From Tenacibaculum discolor (lineage in GTDB: Bacteria > Bacteroidota > Bacteroidia > Flavobacteriales > Flavobacteriaceae), in contig NZ_RCCS01000008.1 in NCBI RefSeq assembly GCF_003664185.1, forward strand, positions 124,001 through 188,000: 64,000 nt of DNA. The letters are read 5' to 3'. Positions 9,801 through 18,350 of this stretch are shown here, piece by piece. Below the pieces are notes generated by a model. That model was not told where the DNA came from. It saw only the letters and a program-made list of their open reading frames with translations, and did not search any database. A program made the position numbers and the translations under genes. Position 1 is the stretch's first letter. Each line of letters starts with the position of its first letter.

Positions 9801-9976
9801 CTCAGATAAAGACTTTTACTTACGATCCATTAATAGGGCTCACTAGTATTACTGATCCAAGAGGTCAAACAATCTACTATCAGTACGATGAATTTAACCG
9901 ATTAGAATTCATAAAAGATGCCGATGAGAATCTTTTAAAAGAGTATAAATATCATTATAAAACTAACGGGCTATGA
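6806..9976 (+). CDS. Large exported RHS/YD-repeat protein, partner of the downstream toxin
   Basis: The 1056-residue protein has a signal peptide ending near residue 19 (VWGYTQ) and an N-terminal region resembling RHS/SpvB-like proteins: GMFTGTANVNIPFFEY and PISISYNSNGIKVDQ, then SVGLGWSLNAGG at about 88-100. The C-terminal quarter has YD-type repeats (YHKYDDKGNPVEVSKADGTH, TDPRGQTIYYQYDEFNRLEF). Such shells encapsulate toxins in Tc and RHS systems. There is no C-terminal toxin or obvious type IX sorting domain. Its last four bases overlap the next gene (ATGA), so the two large proteins are co-translated and probably act together as a two-part cocoon; that is inferred. Confidence 0.85.
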   Translation: MKKTMSSVVMMLFCVWGYTQELPNIIPPSPTSYELGKYGQIPIGMFTGTANVNIPFFEYKTKNLSLPISISYNSNGIKVDQITSSVGLGWSLNAGGAITRIIRGLPDSYYDYAMYDVPPDVTNSNNLQFLYNAAEKAIDTEPDIYMFNFMGQSGQLIFDKNKKFYTTTISSLDVKYNSESNEFEIIDSKGVKYFFSDKEYSQSRSEKVGGDLSSYTPRGVTAWYLSKIMHPLGDEIEFIYENKSYHYTQGISENYSIIDETIDLGCLSNGVSCPDPRVYNTFHQLFSSQALNLVEIKAKSPSYGKVNFDFNFQHPEISGYMLLSSFRVLDASNKEIKKFDLVYDVTSNSRVFLTGINDINPKKKYYLEYISKEGLCKRNSFSQDYWGYYNGKINTHLVPKLSNSSFGNIGADRTPDWSYAKMGLLKRITYPTKGFSEFVYEPNSCFGNPETTFEKRYIPEVKLTPTSSVNESSITFITPKNLTTSNDYPIELNFTSILRPIQDQMQCNNQLSKAYLDIIDIQTNAKIYTFHISELNSSLTTEINLLPNKNYNIVISSDGCKGVRASLSYYIENTKAGENKNVGGFRIQEIITNSDSKKESTFYYYSKLDSLNVSSGDNTYEGYYISKSKSRLGCSIGCSSTDCIYKILNSSSITPLFNTGNNTTFYKYVTVSKGSLDFKYGAEQYEYIINKDIPAKYILGEFTFLRNNKWTNVGWNHGLVKQKKVLKKDSKGSFITLKENTYNYTLDKRLGKKMNSYIVNKLYEPTCLHGDARDLEQFEVIYYTVNAYWHYLSSSEGKIFNHKGENPIIIKTNYFYDNPSHLQQTRVETTNSQGEVLKTETKYAHDVNDQRLIDEHRIAEPLEVKRYKKNTLLSWQKTVYDSIHNPSNLYLPSKVQTSKGSQALEDRVVYHKYDDKGNPVEVSKADGTHIVYIWGYNETQPIAKIENAKLSDISLATISSLQSLSNQDNDTCKDSESCNEKSLRTALNNLRSLPSLTNAQIKTFTYDPLIGLTSITDPRGQTIYYQYDEFNRLEFIKDADENLLKEYKYHYKTNGL

Positions 9977-12900
9977 TAAAAAAAATAAAATCAAATTTTT
10001 TTATTGGAATAGTAGTTTTTCTATTTAGCTATACTAACATTAACGGGCAAGCAATTATACCTGACCCAAATGGAGATGGGACTCTTAACAAATGGTATCC
10101 TGATAATGACAAGGATGGTTATGGAAATCCAGCTATTTTCCTAGAGTCCTACACACAACCTTCTGGATATGTAACAAATGATTTGGACTGTAATGATAAC
10201 AATCCAAATATTAAACCTGGAGCTCCTGAACTTTGCGATGGTATTGATAACGATTGCGATGGACAGATAGATGAAACACCTAAACCAGATACTCCAAACA
10301 CTCCATCTGTTAAGAAATACTGTGGTTATACAATAATAACTAAAGGAAGTTCTCCTAGTGAAACCACTTATTATTGGCAAAGTAGTAGCTCAGGAACCAG
10401 TACGGCTAATTCAAGTACGAGTATTACCAGAACTAGTGGAACTATTTACTATCTAAGAGCTAGAAATAATACTACAGGCTGTTGGAGTAGCGCTAGAAGT
10501 GTGAGTTATGGTATCAATACGGTACCTAGTACACCAAGTACACCTACAATTACTAAAAATTGTGGTAATACAGTGTTAACCAAAGGAAATTCTCCTAGTG
10601 GAATTACATGGTATTGGCAAAGTAGCAGCTCTGGAACTAGTACCTCTAACTCTAGTTCAAGTATTACTAGAACTAGCGGAACTGTTTATTACCTAAGAGC
10701 TCGTAACGATACCTCAGGATGTTGGAGCAGTACAAGAAGTGTAAGTTATAGTATCAATACAGTACCAAGCACTCCATCAACACCAACAATCACTAAAAAC
10801 TGTGGAAACACGGTACTAACGCAAGGTAATTCTCCTAGCGGAGTCACTTATTATTGGCAAAGTAGTAGCTCAGGAACCAGCACATCCAACTCAAGTACTA
10901 ATACTACCAGAACTAGCGGAACTATTTATTATCTAAGAGCTAGAAATAATACCTCTGGCTGTTGGAGTAGCGCAAGAAGTATTACTTATAGTATTAGTTC
11001 TCCATCAACATGGTATGCAGATACTGATGGAGATGGTTATGGTGATGCCAATAACACAACCAGTGCTTGTGGAACTCCTAGCGGATATGTAAGTAATAAT
11101 GATGATTATGACGATAGCACAGTAAATATTACCAATATTGCGCCACAAACATTTTACTTAGATACTGATGGAGATGGATTTGGAGACCCAAACAATAGCG
11201 TATACTACAGTGTTAAACCTGCAGGATATGTTACTAACAATACTGATAATTGTCCAAATGAAGCAGGTACTAACAATGGTTGTAGCTACACACCTCAAGT
11301 ATTTAGCAACGAAAACTATGTGTTTACAAGAAAGTATCAAGAGCCCATGACAAACCCTACTGGAATAACGCAAAATAAAGATGTACTAGAAAGTATAACC
11401 TATTTTGATGGTTTAGGAAGAGCCAAACAAAGTATAGCAATACAAGCAGGAGGAGTTTTAACGAATAACAAAATACCTAAAGATATCGTTACCCATATAG
11501 AGTACGATGAATTTGGACGTCAAACCAAAGAATATTTACCCTATACTGTTGAAAGTGCTAATGGAGCAATTATAACTGGTGATGTAGCTACAGCTACAAA
11601 AAGCTATTACCAAATAAAGCATAGCGAGGATTTTGCAGGCGTAAGTTTACCTGATGTAAACGCTTATTCAGAAAAACAGTTTGATGGTTCTCCACTCAAT
11701 AGAGTACTAAAACAAGCTGCTCCAGGAAAAGACTGGAAATTAGGGAACGGATATGAAATTGAGTTTGTATATGATACCAATATCGCTACTGAGGTTAAAA
11801 ATTACTACATAACTACCACTTTTGCTGATAACACCTATACTCCTACTCTAGAGCTTAGCTCAGTGAATAATGGGTATTATGAAGCTAGAGAGCTTTTTAA
11901 AACTATTACCAAAGATGAAAATCATGATGGTAGCTCAAGTAAGTTACATACTACTGAAGAGTTTAAAAACAAGCAGGGGCAAGTAATTTTAAAACGAACC
12001 TATGCTTTAGTATCTGGTGTTGAAACAGCTCACGATACGTATTATGTATATGATGATTTTGAAAACTTAACCTATGTGTTACCTCCAAAAGCAGAAGCAC
12101 AAACAGACAAACCTACTACAATAGAGTTGAACGAGTTGTGTTATCAATATAAATACGACTATAGAAACCGTTTGGTAGAAAAGAAGATACCAGGCAAAGG
12201 ATGGGAATATATCATATACGATAAGTTAGACAGACCCGTTTTAACTCAGGATGCTAATTTAAAAGCTCAAGACAAATGGTTATTTACTAAATATGATGCT
12301 TTAGGAAGAGTGGTTTATACGGGCTATATGTCAAATAGCGGTAATAGAACTCATTTACAAAATATTGCTATTACAGGAGACTATACTCAATTTGAGACAA
12401 TAACCTCAAAACAAACCTATGGAGGAGCTGATATTTATTATACTAAAACTGCAATTCCTAATGGTGTTACTGGAGTTTATACCATCAATTACTACGACAC
12501 CTATATAGATGTACCAAGTAGTTTTTCCCCACCTACAAAAGTATATAGTCAAACAGTAACAACTAATACCAAAGGATTAGCTACGGTATCTAAAATCAAA
12601 GTTTTAGGTACAAACAACTGGATTACCACAGTTACCTATTACGATAAAAAGGCAAGACCTATTTATGTGTACTCTAAAAATGATGAATTAGAGACTACTG
12701 ATATTATAGAAAGTAAGCTAGATTTTTCTGGTAAAGTGTTAGAAACTAAAACTACACATAAAAAATCAGGTAAAGCTGACATTGTAACTATAGATAGCTT
12801 TGAGTATGACCATGTAGGAAGAATGACTAAGCAAGAACAAACAATAGGAAGTAATACAGAAACTATTGTAACTAATGAGTATGACGAGTTAGGGCAACTA

Positions 12901-14787
12901 AAAACCAAAAAGGTTGGCGGTACTTTACAAGAGGTAGATTATACCTACAACGTACGTGGTTGGTTAAAAAACATTAACCAAGATGGTAAAAATGACAACG
13001 ATTTGTTTAACTTTACTATCAACTACAACAAGCCTCAAAACGGTGCTACGCCCCTGTTTAATGGGAATATATCCGAAACTTCTTGGAATACGTTAAACAC
13101 CGATACCAGTACTAAGTCTTACTCGTACAAATATGATGCTCTTAGCAGAATCTTAAGTGCAACAGGAACTCCAAATACAAATTACAATGTATCAGGAATC
13201 CAATACGATTTAAACGGAAATATCAAAAACTTAACTCGAAACGGTTGGCAAAACAGCAGTAGTTATGCTAATATGGATATTTTAAGTTATGAGTATCACC
13301 AAAATACCAACCAGCTTAAAAATGTAAATGATACAGGTAATGCTAGTTACGGTTTTAAAGATGGTTCTGAGTTAGCTACAGAATACACCTACGATGCCAA
13401 CGGTAACATGCTTACTGATGCTAATAAGAATATTACAAGTGTTAAGTATAACCACTTGAATATGCCTACGGAAATTAAGTTTAACAACTCTGACACTCGT
13501 AAAGTTAATTATACTTATGATGCCAATGGGGTTAAAATAAGAAAGGTTAAAAATGATAATGGAGCTAAAACCATAACAGACTATACAGGTAAATTTATTT
13601 ATGAAAAAGGCAATTTAAAACAGTTTAGTCATCCTGAAGGATACGTAGAGCGTAATAGCTCTGGAGAATTTAACTATGTATATCAATTTAAAGATAATTT
13701 AGGCAATGTAAGATTATCTTATACCGACTCTAATAAAGATGGTATAATTACTCCTAGTTCGGAAATATTACAAGAAAGAAACTACTATCCTTTTGGACTT
13801 GAGCACATAGGTTATAATAATGGAATTACAGGAGCAGAAAATAATACTAAAACTTTTCATGGTCAACATCTAGATAGAGATTTAGGCTTAGACTGGCATC
13901 TATACCGTTATAGAGTTTATGATCGTACTTTAGGAAGATTTTTGCAAGTAGATCCATTAGCTCCTTCTTATGAATATAATTCTACATATGCATATGCTGA
14001 AAATAATGTTACTTCAGGTACAGATTTAGAAGGTCTAGAATTAATGTTTGACCTAGAAGGTAACAAAGCTACCGCAAACAGAGGTGGTTTTGGTAACTGG
14101 AAAACAAACACTTATACATTACAGCAAATACGAAGTATTCAAAATCAAAAGAAAACTGAAAGAGATGCTTTATTAAATAAAATAAGTAAACTTCCTACAA
14201 GAGAACTAGCAGTAGCAAAATCAGGTACTATAGATCCCGCTGTTTTTGGTTTAATGTATCCACAATCTGGTTTTCAAGTAGCTAATGGTGTTGGTATCGG
14301 GTTCAGAGAACTAAGTATGGATTTAATGATAGGCGGTGCTTTTGTACAAGCTGGTCGCCTATTTAGAAAAGCAGAGTCTGTATGGAACTTAAACCGTTTT
14401 GCTCGTGGAAGAGCTATTGAGAATATATTAGGGGCTAACACAAGATGGGCAAGAAACTTCCCTGTTATAGATAAGTTAGAGAACGGTGTAGCTACCAGTA
14501 TAAAGAGCTTAGATTTAGGAGCTAAGAGTTACCAGCAAGGAAATAGAGTATTTAATACTTTAAAAGGATATATTAATAAATTAGATAATTTTAAAGGTGC
14601 TTCATGGGGTAACATGGCTAAAGGTACTTTTGCTGATGTTCAACAAGGAAGAGACTTTACAAGTAAAGCTTTAGAACTTGCTGTAGAAAGAGGAGCAGGC
14701 TCAACTAAGCAATGGGAACAAATACAAAAAGCAGTTAATTATGCTTTAGATAAAGATATTAATGTAACAATTAGATTTATTGATTAA
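9973..14787 (+). CDS. DUF6443/RHS polymorphic toxin with C-terminal restriction-endonuclease-like nuclease domain
   Basis: The 1604-residue exported protein is modular. It has a signal peptide (to about residue 26), a MopE-type metal-binding segment (about 29-105, with DGYGNP and ELCDGIDNDCDGQIDE), three 80-residue Ig-like repeats (about 107-346), two TSP3-like acidic loops (DTDGDGYGD, DTDGDGFGD; about 347-440), DUF6443 (about 444-570), an RHS core ending at LGRFLQVDPLAPSY (about 1320), then a variable tip. The tip ends with GVATSIKSLDLGAKSYQ (about 1500-1515) and a helical end, which matches my memory of the CdiA_C PD-(D/E)XK-like nuclease toxin family. The predicted role is contact or secreted nuclease intoxication of competitors. 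The one-base overlap with the next gene supports a toxin-immunity pair. Confidence 0.88.
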   Translation: MIKKIKSNFFIGIVVFLFSYTNINGQAIIPDPNGDGTLNKWYPDNDKDGYGNPAIFLESYTQPSGYVTNDLDCNDNNPNIKPGAPELCDGIDNDCDGQIDETPKPDTPNTPSVKKYCGYTIITKGSSPSETTYYWQSSSSGTSTANSSTSITRTSGTIYYLRARNNTTGCWSSARSVSYGINTVPSTPSTPTITKNCGNTVLTKGNSPSGITWYWQSSSSGTSTSNSSSSITRTSGTVYYLRARNDTSGCWSSTRSVSYSINTVPSTPSTPTITKNCGNTVLTQGNSPSGVTYYWQSSSSGTSTSNSSTNTTRTSGTIYYLRARNNTSGCWSSARSITYSISSPSTWYADTDGDGYGDANNTTSACGTPSGYVSNNDDYDDSTVNITNIAPQTFYLDTDGDGFGDPNNSVYYSVKPAGYVTNNTDNCPNEAGTNNGCSYTPQVFSNENYVFTRKYQEPMTNPTGITQNKDVLESITYFDGLGRAKQSIAIQAGGVLTNNKIPKDIVTHIEYDEFGRQTKEYLPYTVESANGAIITGDVATATKSYYQIKHSEDFAGVSLPDVNAYSEKQFDGSPLNRVLKQAAPGKDWKLGNGYEIEFVYDTNIATEVKNYYITTTFADNTYTPTLELSSVNNGYYEARELFKTITKDENHDGSSSKLHTTEEFKNKQGQVILKRTYALVSGVETAHDTYYVYDDFENLTYVLPPKAEAQTDKPTTIELNELCYQYKYDYRNRLVEKKIPGKGWEYIIYDKLDRPVLTQDANLKAQDKWLFTKYDALGRVVYTGYMSNSGNRTHLQNIAITGDYTQFETITSKQTYGGADIYYTKTAIPNGVTGVYTINYYDTYIDVPSSFSPPTKVYSQTVTTNTKGLATVSKIKVLGTNNWITTVTYYDKKARPIYVYSKNDELETTDIIESKLDFSGKVLETKTTHKKSGKADIVTIDSFEYDHVGRMTKQEQTIGSNTETIVTNEYDELGQLKTKKVGGTLQEVDYTYNVRGWLKNINQDGKNDNDLFNFTINYNKPQNGATPLFNGNISETSWNTLNTDTSTKSYSYKYDALSRILSATGTPNTNYNVSGIQYDLNGNIKNLTRNGWQNSSSYANMDILSYEYHQNTNQLKNVNDTGNASYGFKDGSELATEYTYDANGNMLTDANKNITSVKYNHLNMPTEIKFNNSDTRKVNYTYDANGVKIRKVKNDNGAKTITDYTGKFIYEKGNLKQFSHPEGYVERNSSGEFNYVYQFKDNLGNVRLSYTDSNKDGIITPSSEILQERNYYPFGLEHIGYNNGITGAENNTKTFHGQHLDRDLGLDWHLYRYRVYDRTLGRFLQVDPLAPSYEYNSTYAYAENNVTSGTDLEGLELMFDLEGNKATANRGGFGNWKTNTYTLQQIRSIQNQKKTERDALLNKISKLPTRELAVAKSGTIDPAVFGLMYPQSGFQVANGVGIGFRELSMDLMIGGAFVQAGRLFRKAESVWNLNRFARGRAIENILGANTRWARNFPVIDKLENGVATSIKSLDLGAKSYQQGNRVFNTLKGYINKLDNFKGASWGNMAKGTFADVQQGRDFTSKALELAVERGAGSTKQWEQIQKAVNYALDKDINVTIRFID
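10288..11007 (+). repeat. Three in-frame 240-bp tandem repeats inside the RHS toxin gene
   Basis: Cys codons of the motif CG(Y/N)T lie at 10321, 10561 and 10801, an exact 240-base period (80 residues). Each unit contains YYWQSSSSGTST or WYWQSSSSGTST, then a segment like TIYYLRARNNT and GCWSS. Base identity between units is high, so this is a recent or homogenised duplication. The units look like small Cys-containing beta-sandwich domains; copy number may vary between strains. Confidence 0.9.
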
Positions 14788-15236
14788 TGAAAGATATTAA
14801 AAGTGCAAATATTTTAAAGTTTAAAGAAGGAAAGGTGTTAACATACCCTTTGAGAACAATAAAAGATGGGGGTAGTTTTCCTGTACCTCCTTTTATTATT
14901 GATAATAATTTAAGTTCTAAAGATTTAGCTGAAAGATTGAAAGAAGTACTAGAATTAAGTTCTTTAGGGCTAGAACCTCCAAGAGATAAAGAGCTTCTTT
15001 TTCATAAAGATAACATCAGTATTACTGGAATAAAGAATGTAAAAGAATATCACAAGAATAGTTTTAATGTTGGGGTGTATACAAAAGAAGGTAATTATTA
15101 CATAAGCCCTTCAAATAATCTAGGTTCTAGAAAAGGTTTTCGTTATGATATAGAAAAACAAATAGTTCTACCTTTAAACTCTAGTATAGAAGAGTTGGCT
15201 TTAGCCCTAGAACAAGCCTTTTCAGAATGCAGCTAA
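14787..15236 (+). CDS. Putative immunity protein for the RHS nuclease toxin
   Basis: This 149-residue acidic cytoplasmic protein has no signal peptide. Its ATG overlaps the toxin stop by one base, the standard position of an immunity gene in polymorphic toxin loci. I recognise no named immunity family with certainty; the length and mixed alpha/beta composition fit CdiI-type proteins paired with CdiA_C nucleases. A strong terminator follows. The function is inferred from position. Confidence 0.72.
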   Translation: MKDIKSANILKFKEGKVLTYPLRTIKDGGSFPVPPFIIDNNLSSKDLAERLKEVLELSSLGLEPPRDKELLFHKDNISITGIKNVKEYHKNSFNVGVYTKEGNYYISPSNNLGSRKGFRYDIEKQIVLPLNSSIEELALALEQAFSECS

Positions 15237-15262
15237 AATAATTGTTCTGATAACAAACATAA

Positions 15263-15290
15263 AAACCATAGTTAGTGATAACTATGGTTT
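15263..15290. terminator. Bidirectional intrinsic terminator
   Basis: Perfect 12-bp stem AAACCATAGTTA / TAACTATGGTTT with a GTGA loop, a T-run on the plus strand and an A-run before it. It ends the toxin-immunity operon and, on the minus strand, the XRE gene. Confidence 0.88.
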
Positions 15291-15293
15291 TTT

Positions 15294-15635
15294 TTATTTA
15301 TAGGCTAGTCTAGTTTTAGCATCTCTTAAAAGAGCATCTAAATTATATAAGATAGCTTCTTTGTCTTTTTGAGGTAGTTCGCTAATATCTTTTAATCTAC
15401 GTAACATATCAGCATCTTTAAGAAGTTCGTTAGTATCTGTTTCTCCAACAAGGTAAGCTACAGTAGTATCTAAAAGTTCAGCTAACCTTTTAACAGCATC
15501 AATAGATGGGTTCACATCATCACGCTCATACTTACCAATAACAGAGTGGTTAGTATTAAGAGCTTTGGCTACCTCATTTTGAGATAAATTTTTATCCTTT
15601 CTACAATCACGTAAACGCTTACCAAATGTACTCAT
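15294..15635 (-). CDS. XRE-family helix-turn-helix repressor
   Basis: This 113-residue protein has an N-terminal Cro/CI-type HTH (residues 5-63: GKRLRDCRKDKNLSQNEVAK, then GKYERDDVNPSIDAVKRLAEL) and a short helical C-terminal part. It is transcribed divergently from the ATPase-recombinase genes with 141 bases between the starts, the arrangement of a phage or element repressor that controls the opposing mobility operon and itself. The target operators are not obvious by eye. Confidence 0.88.
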   Translation of the reverse strand: MSTFGKRLRDCRKDKNLSQNEVAKALNTNHSVIGKYERDDVNPSIDAVKRLAELLDTTVAYLVGETDTNELLKDADMLRRLKDISELPQKDKEAILYNLDALLRDAKTRLAYK

Positions 15636-15736
15636 ATCAATAGTTATGATGCTTATTTAATCAATTTTCACAAATATACTGTTCAAAAACGAATTAAAAA
15701 AGCATGATATGATTTTGTAAAATGATTTATATATAG

Positions 15737-15744
15737 TAGTTTTG
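15737..15744 (+). promoter_or_regulatory. TAnnTTTG -7 element upstream of the ATPase gene
   Basis: TAGTTTTG lies 33 bases upstream of the ATG at 15777, in the XRE/ATPase divergent interval where repressor control would be expected. Confidence 0.45.
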
Positions 15745-15776
15745 ATGCAAATATGAACAAGTAAATATTTTTAAAA

Positions 15777-17354
15777 ATGTTAGATACCACCAATACGAAC
15801 AACTATAGTTATGTAACAAAACACTTAGAAATCCACATTTTAGGAGGTATTAGAGTAAATAAATTAGAAAGTTTACGGGTAACGGTATCGGTTCAAAAGC
15901 TAAAAACACAAAGTATAGTACGCCATAGTATAGACCTATACAACGATAATCAAGTAGAAAAATTTGTACGTAAGCTAGCAGAACGCTTAACCATCGGTAC
16001 GAGTGTTGTACGAAAAACTTTACAAGAATTAACTCACGAGTTAGAAAATTACAGGTTTTTACTACTGGACAAACAAGAACAAGAGAACAAACCATTTTAT
16101 AAAGAACTCACAGCTATAGAAGAAAAAGAAGCGAAAGCCTTTTTGAAAAAGAGGAAGTTGTTAGCTAACACAAATGAGTACATCGGCAAGAGCGGTGTTA
16201 TAGGTGAACACGTAAACCGCCTGCTGATGTATCTCATATTTACTTCTCGTAAAACTAGCAATCCCTTACACTGTATTAGCTTAGGAAGCTCAGGAGCAGG
16301 AAAAACACACCTACAATCAAAAGTAGCAGAACTCATACCAGAAGAAGATAAGGTGGAAATTACGGTATTAAGTGCAAATGCTTTTTATTACTTCAATCGT
16401 ACAGAATTACAACACAAACTTATTTTAATAGAAGATCTAGACGGAGCAGAAAGTGTACTCTACCCACTACGAGAATTACAATCTAAAAAGAGAATAACAA
16501 AAACGGTAGTACATAAAGACAGTAAAGGAACAACGAAGACAATACACCTTACGGTAGAAGGCCCTGTAAGTGTAGCAGGCTGTACCACTCAGGAAAGTAT
16601 ATATGAAGATAATAGCAACCGTAGTTTTTTACTGTATATAGATGAAAGCGAGGAACAAGACAATAGAATAATGCTGTATCAGCGATTAGCTACTGCGGGT
16701 AAAGTAGATGAAGAACAAGAGTTTTTAGCAGCGGAGTTACTAAAGAATATTCAACGAGTACTAAAACCAATAAAAGTAATTAATCCATTTGCAGAATATT
16801 TAGAGTTACCACAATCCGTATTTAAACCAAGAAGAACCAACGCACACTATCTACAGTTCATTAACGCTATCACTTTTTACAAACAATATCAAAGAGAGAA
16901 GCAATACAACAAAGAAACAGGAGAAGAATATATTGAAACTACTATCGAAGACATACAAGAAGCAAACGAACTCATTACTGAAGTACTCCTAAGAAAATCA
17001 GATACTATCACAGGAGCTTGTAGAAACTATTTAGAAGAATTAAAGAAATATCTAACAAAAGAAAATCAAACCACTTTTACAGCTATAGAAATCCGTAAAC
17101 GATTAAAAGTAAAAAAGACTACACAATGGAGGTATCATAAACAATTACTAGAAAACTACTACATCAAAACAGTACAAATAAAAGGAGAAAAATTATACAG
17201 ATACGAAGTAATAAACCCTAATGAATACAAAGAGTTAGAAGAAGCAATAAGCAAGTCGTTACAAGAATGTATTACTAAAATAAACAGTTCCACTGTTCCA
17301 AATCGTTCCACTAGTAAAACGGAACGATTAACTAAAACAAAAACAACAAATTAA
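15777..17354 (+). CDS. Mobile-element P-loop ATPase (primase/helicase-like) with C-terminal winged helix
   Basis: The 525-residue protein has a Walker A motif, SLGSSGAGKTHL (about residues 169-180), a Walker B-like KLILIEDLDGAES (about 215-227), an AAA+/SF3-like core to about 330, and a C-terminal region (about 430-500) with EIRKRLKVKKTTQWRYHKQL that looks like a winged helix. No primase motifs are visible. Related ATPases occur in Bacteroidetes integrative elements. It is transcribed with the two recombinases (63 bases to the next start). It could be a replication or partner ATPase, or help recombinase assembly; this is unresolved. Confidence 0.7.
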   Translation: MLDTTNTNNYSYVTKHLEIHILGGIRVNKLESLRVTVSVQKLKTQSIVRHSIDLYNDNQVEKFVRKLAERLTIGTSVVRKTLQELTHELENYRFLLLDKQEQENKPFYKELTAIEEKEAKAFLKKRKLLANTNEYIGKSGVIGEHVNRLLMYLIFTSRKTSNPLHCISLGSSGAGKTHLQSKVAELIPEEDKVEITVLSANAFYYFNRTELQHKLILIEDLDGAESVLYPLRELQSKKRITKTVVHKDSKGTTKTIHLTVEGPVSVAGCTTQESIYEDNSNRSFLLYIDESEEQDNRIMLYQRLATAGKVDEEQEFLAAELLKNIQRVLKPIKVINPFAEYLELPQSVFKPRRTNAHYLQFINAITFYKQYQREKQYNKETGEEYIETTIEDIQEANELITEVLLRKSDTITGACRNYLEELKKYLTKENQTTFTAIEIRKRLKVKKTTQWRYHKQLLENYYIKTVQIKGEKLYRYEVINPNEYKELEEAISKSLQECITKINSSTVPNRSTSKTERLTKTKTTN

Positions 17355-17417
17355 CTCACTGTTCCATAAAATCCCCAAAAAGGTCAACCGAGGTAGAAAA
17401 AATAAATAGTTCGTACT

Positions 17418-18350
17418 ATGAAAAAATTAAAGCTACATAACAAGCATTACAAAACACTATTACAATCCTTTACCGAGTGGTTAGACATTTTAGGCTATGC
17501 TCAAGGCACAGTGTATTTAGTCCCTATAAAAGTGCAAGAGTTCTTTTACTGGTTAGAATCCCAAGGGCATACACACATTAGTACTATTACTCCCGCTTTA
17601 GTAAGTAACTATTACGAATATTTAAAACAACGTTCCAACCAATACAAAGGAGGTGCTTTAAGCAACGCTTATCTCAATATGCACCAAACAGCACTACGAA
17701 AACTAAGAGATTATTTAATAGCCCATAATGCTGATACACTCCTTAGAGTTCATTTAATGGCAGAGAAAAACGATACAGAAGAACGCAGTAATATCTTAAC
17801 CCAATTACAAATAAAAACACTTTTTAAGGCAACAGAATACAGTCATACTTGGTATCGCATACGTTTACGAGATAAAGCCATACTTACTTGCCTATATAGT
17901 TGTGGGCTACGTAGGTCAGAGGTCATGAACCTAGATATTAAAGATGTACTTTTTGACCGTGAGCGCATCCATATCCGTAAAAGCAAAAACTACAAAGAGC
18001 GTTTTGTTCCTTTTAACTCTTACAACTCCCGAATATTAGAAGATTATTTATACGAAGCTCGTCCAAACTTTTACAACTTTGATAGTAGCGATGCTTTTTT
18101 TATCAGTACTAAAGGCAGTAGAATTACAGGGCAAACCCTCTACAATCGAGTATTAGCAATAGCCAAAGCTACATCCGATAAAGCGATTATAGAAAAGTCG
18201 ATAACACCTCATATACTCCGTCATAGTATAGCTACCCATCTATTAGAAAAAGGAGTGCCTATCGAAAGTATTAAAACATTTTTAGGACATAGTAGCTTAG
18301 CATCTACACAACTCTATACACACTTATTAAAAACAATTAGCGATGAATAA
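17418..18350 (+). CDS. Tyrosine recombinase / integrase (catalytically complete)
   Basis: The 310-residue protein has a SAM-like N-terminal core-binding domain (about 8-105) and a catalytic domain with all expected residues: Arg I in CGLRRSEVMNL, a Lys in RKSKNYKERFVPF, HILRHSIATHL (His and Arg II), GHSSLASTQLYTH (His and nucleophile Tyr). It should cut and rejoin DNA at the element's attachment sites. Its end overlaps the second recombinase by 8 bases, so the two are made together and probably act as a pair. Confidence 0.93.
   Translation: MKKLKLHNKHYKTLLQSFTEWLDILGYAQGTVYLVPIKVQEFFYWLESQGHTHISTITPALVSNYYEYLKQRSNQYKGGALSNAYLNMHQTALRKLRDYLIAHNADTLLRVHLMAEKNDTEERSNILTQLQIKTLFKATEYSHTWYRIRLRDKAILTCLYSCGLRRSEVMNLDIKDVLFDRERIHIRKSKNYKERFVPFNSYNSRILEDYLYEARPNFYNFDSSDAFFISTKGSRITGQTLYNRVLAIAKATSDKAIIEKSITPHILRHSIATHLLEKGVPIESIKTFLGHSSLASTQLYTHLLKTISDE

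Noticed and set aside
10288..11007. Regular repeats resembling a CRISPR array
   Set aside because: The period is 240 bases, the units are coding and in frame, and there are no spacers or cas genes.
12663..12908. Antisense frames inside the RHS toxin gene
   Set aside because: They are shadows of the complete RHS reading frame, with no independent start signals.
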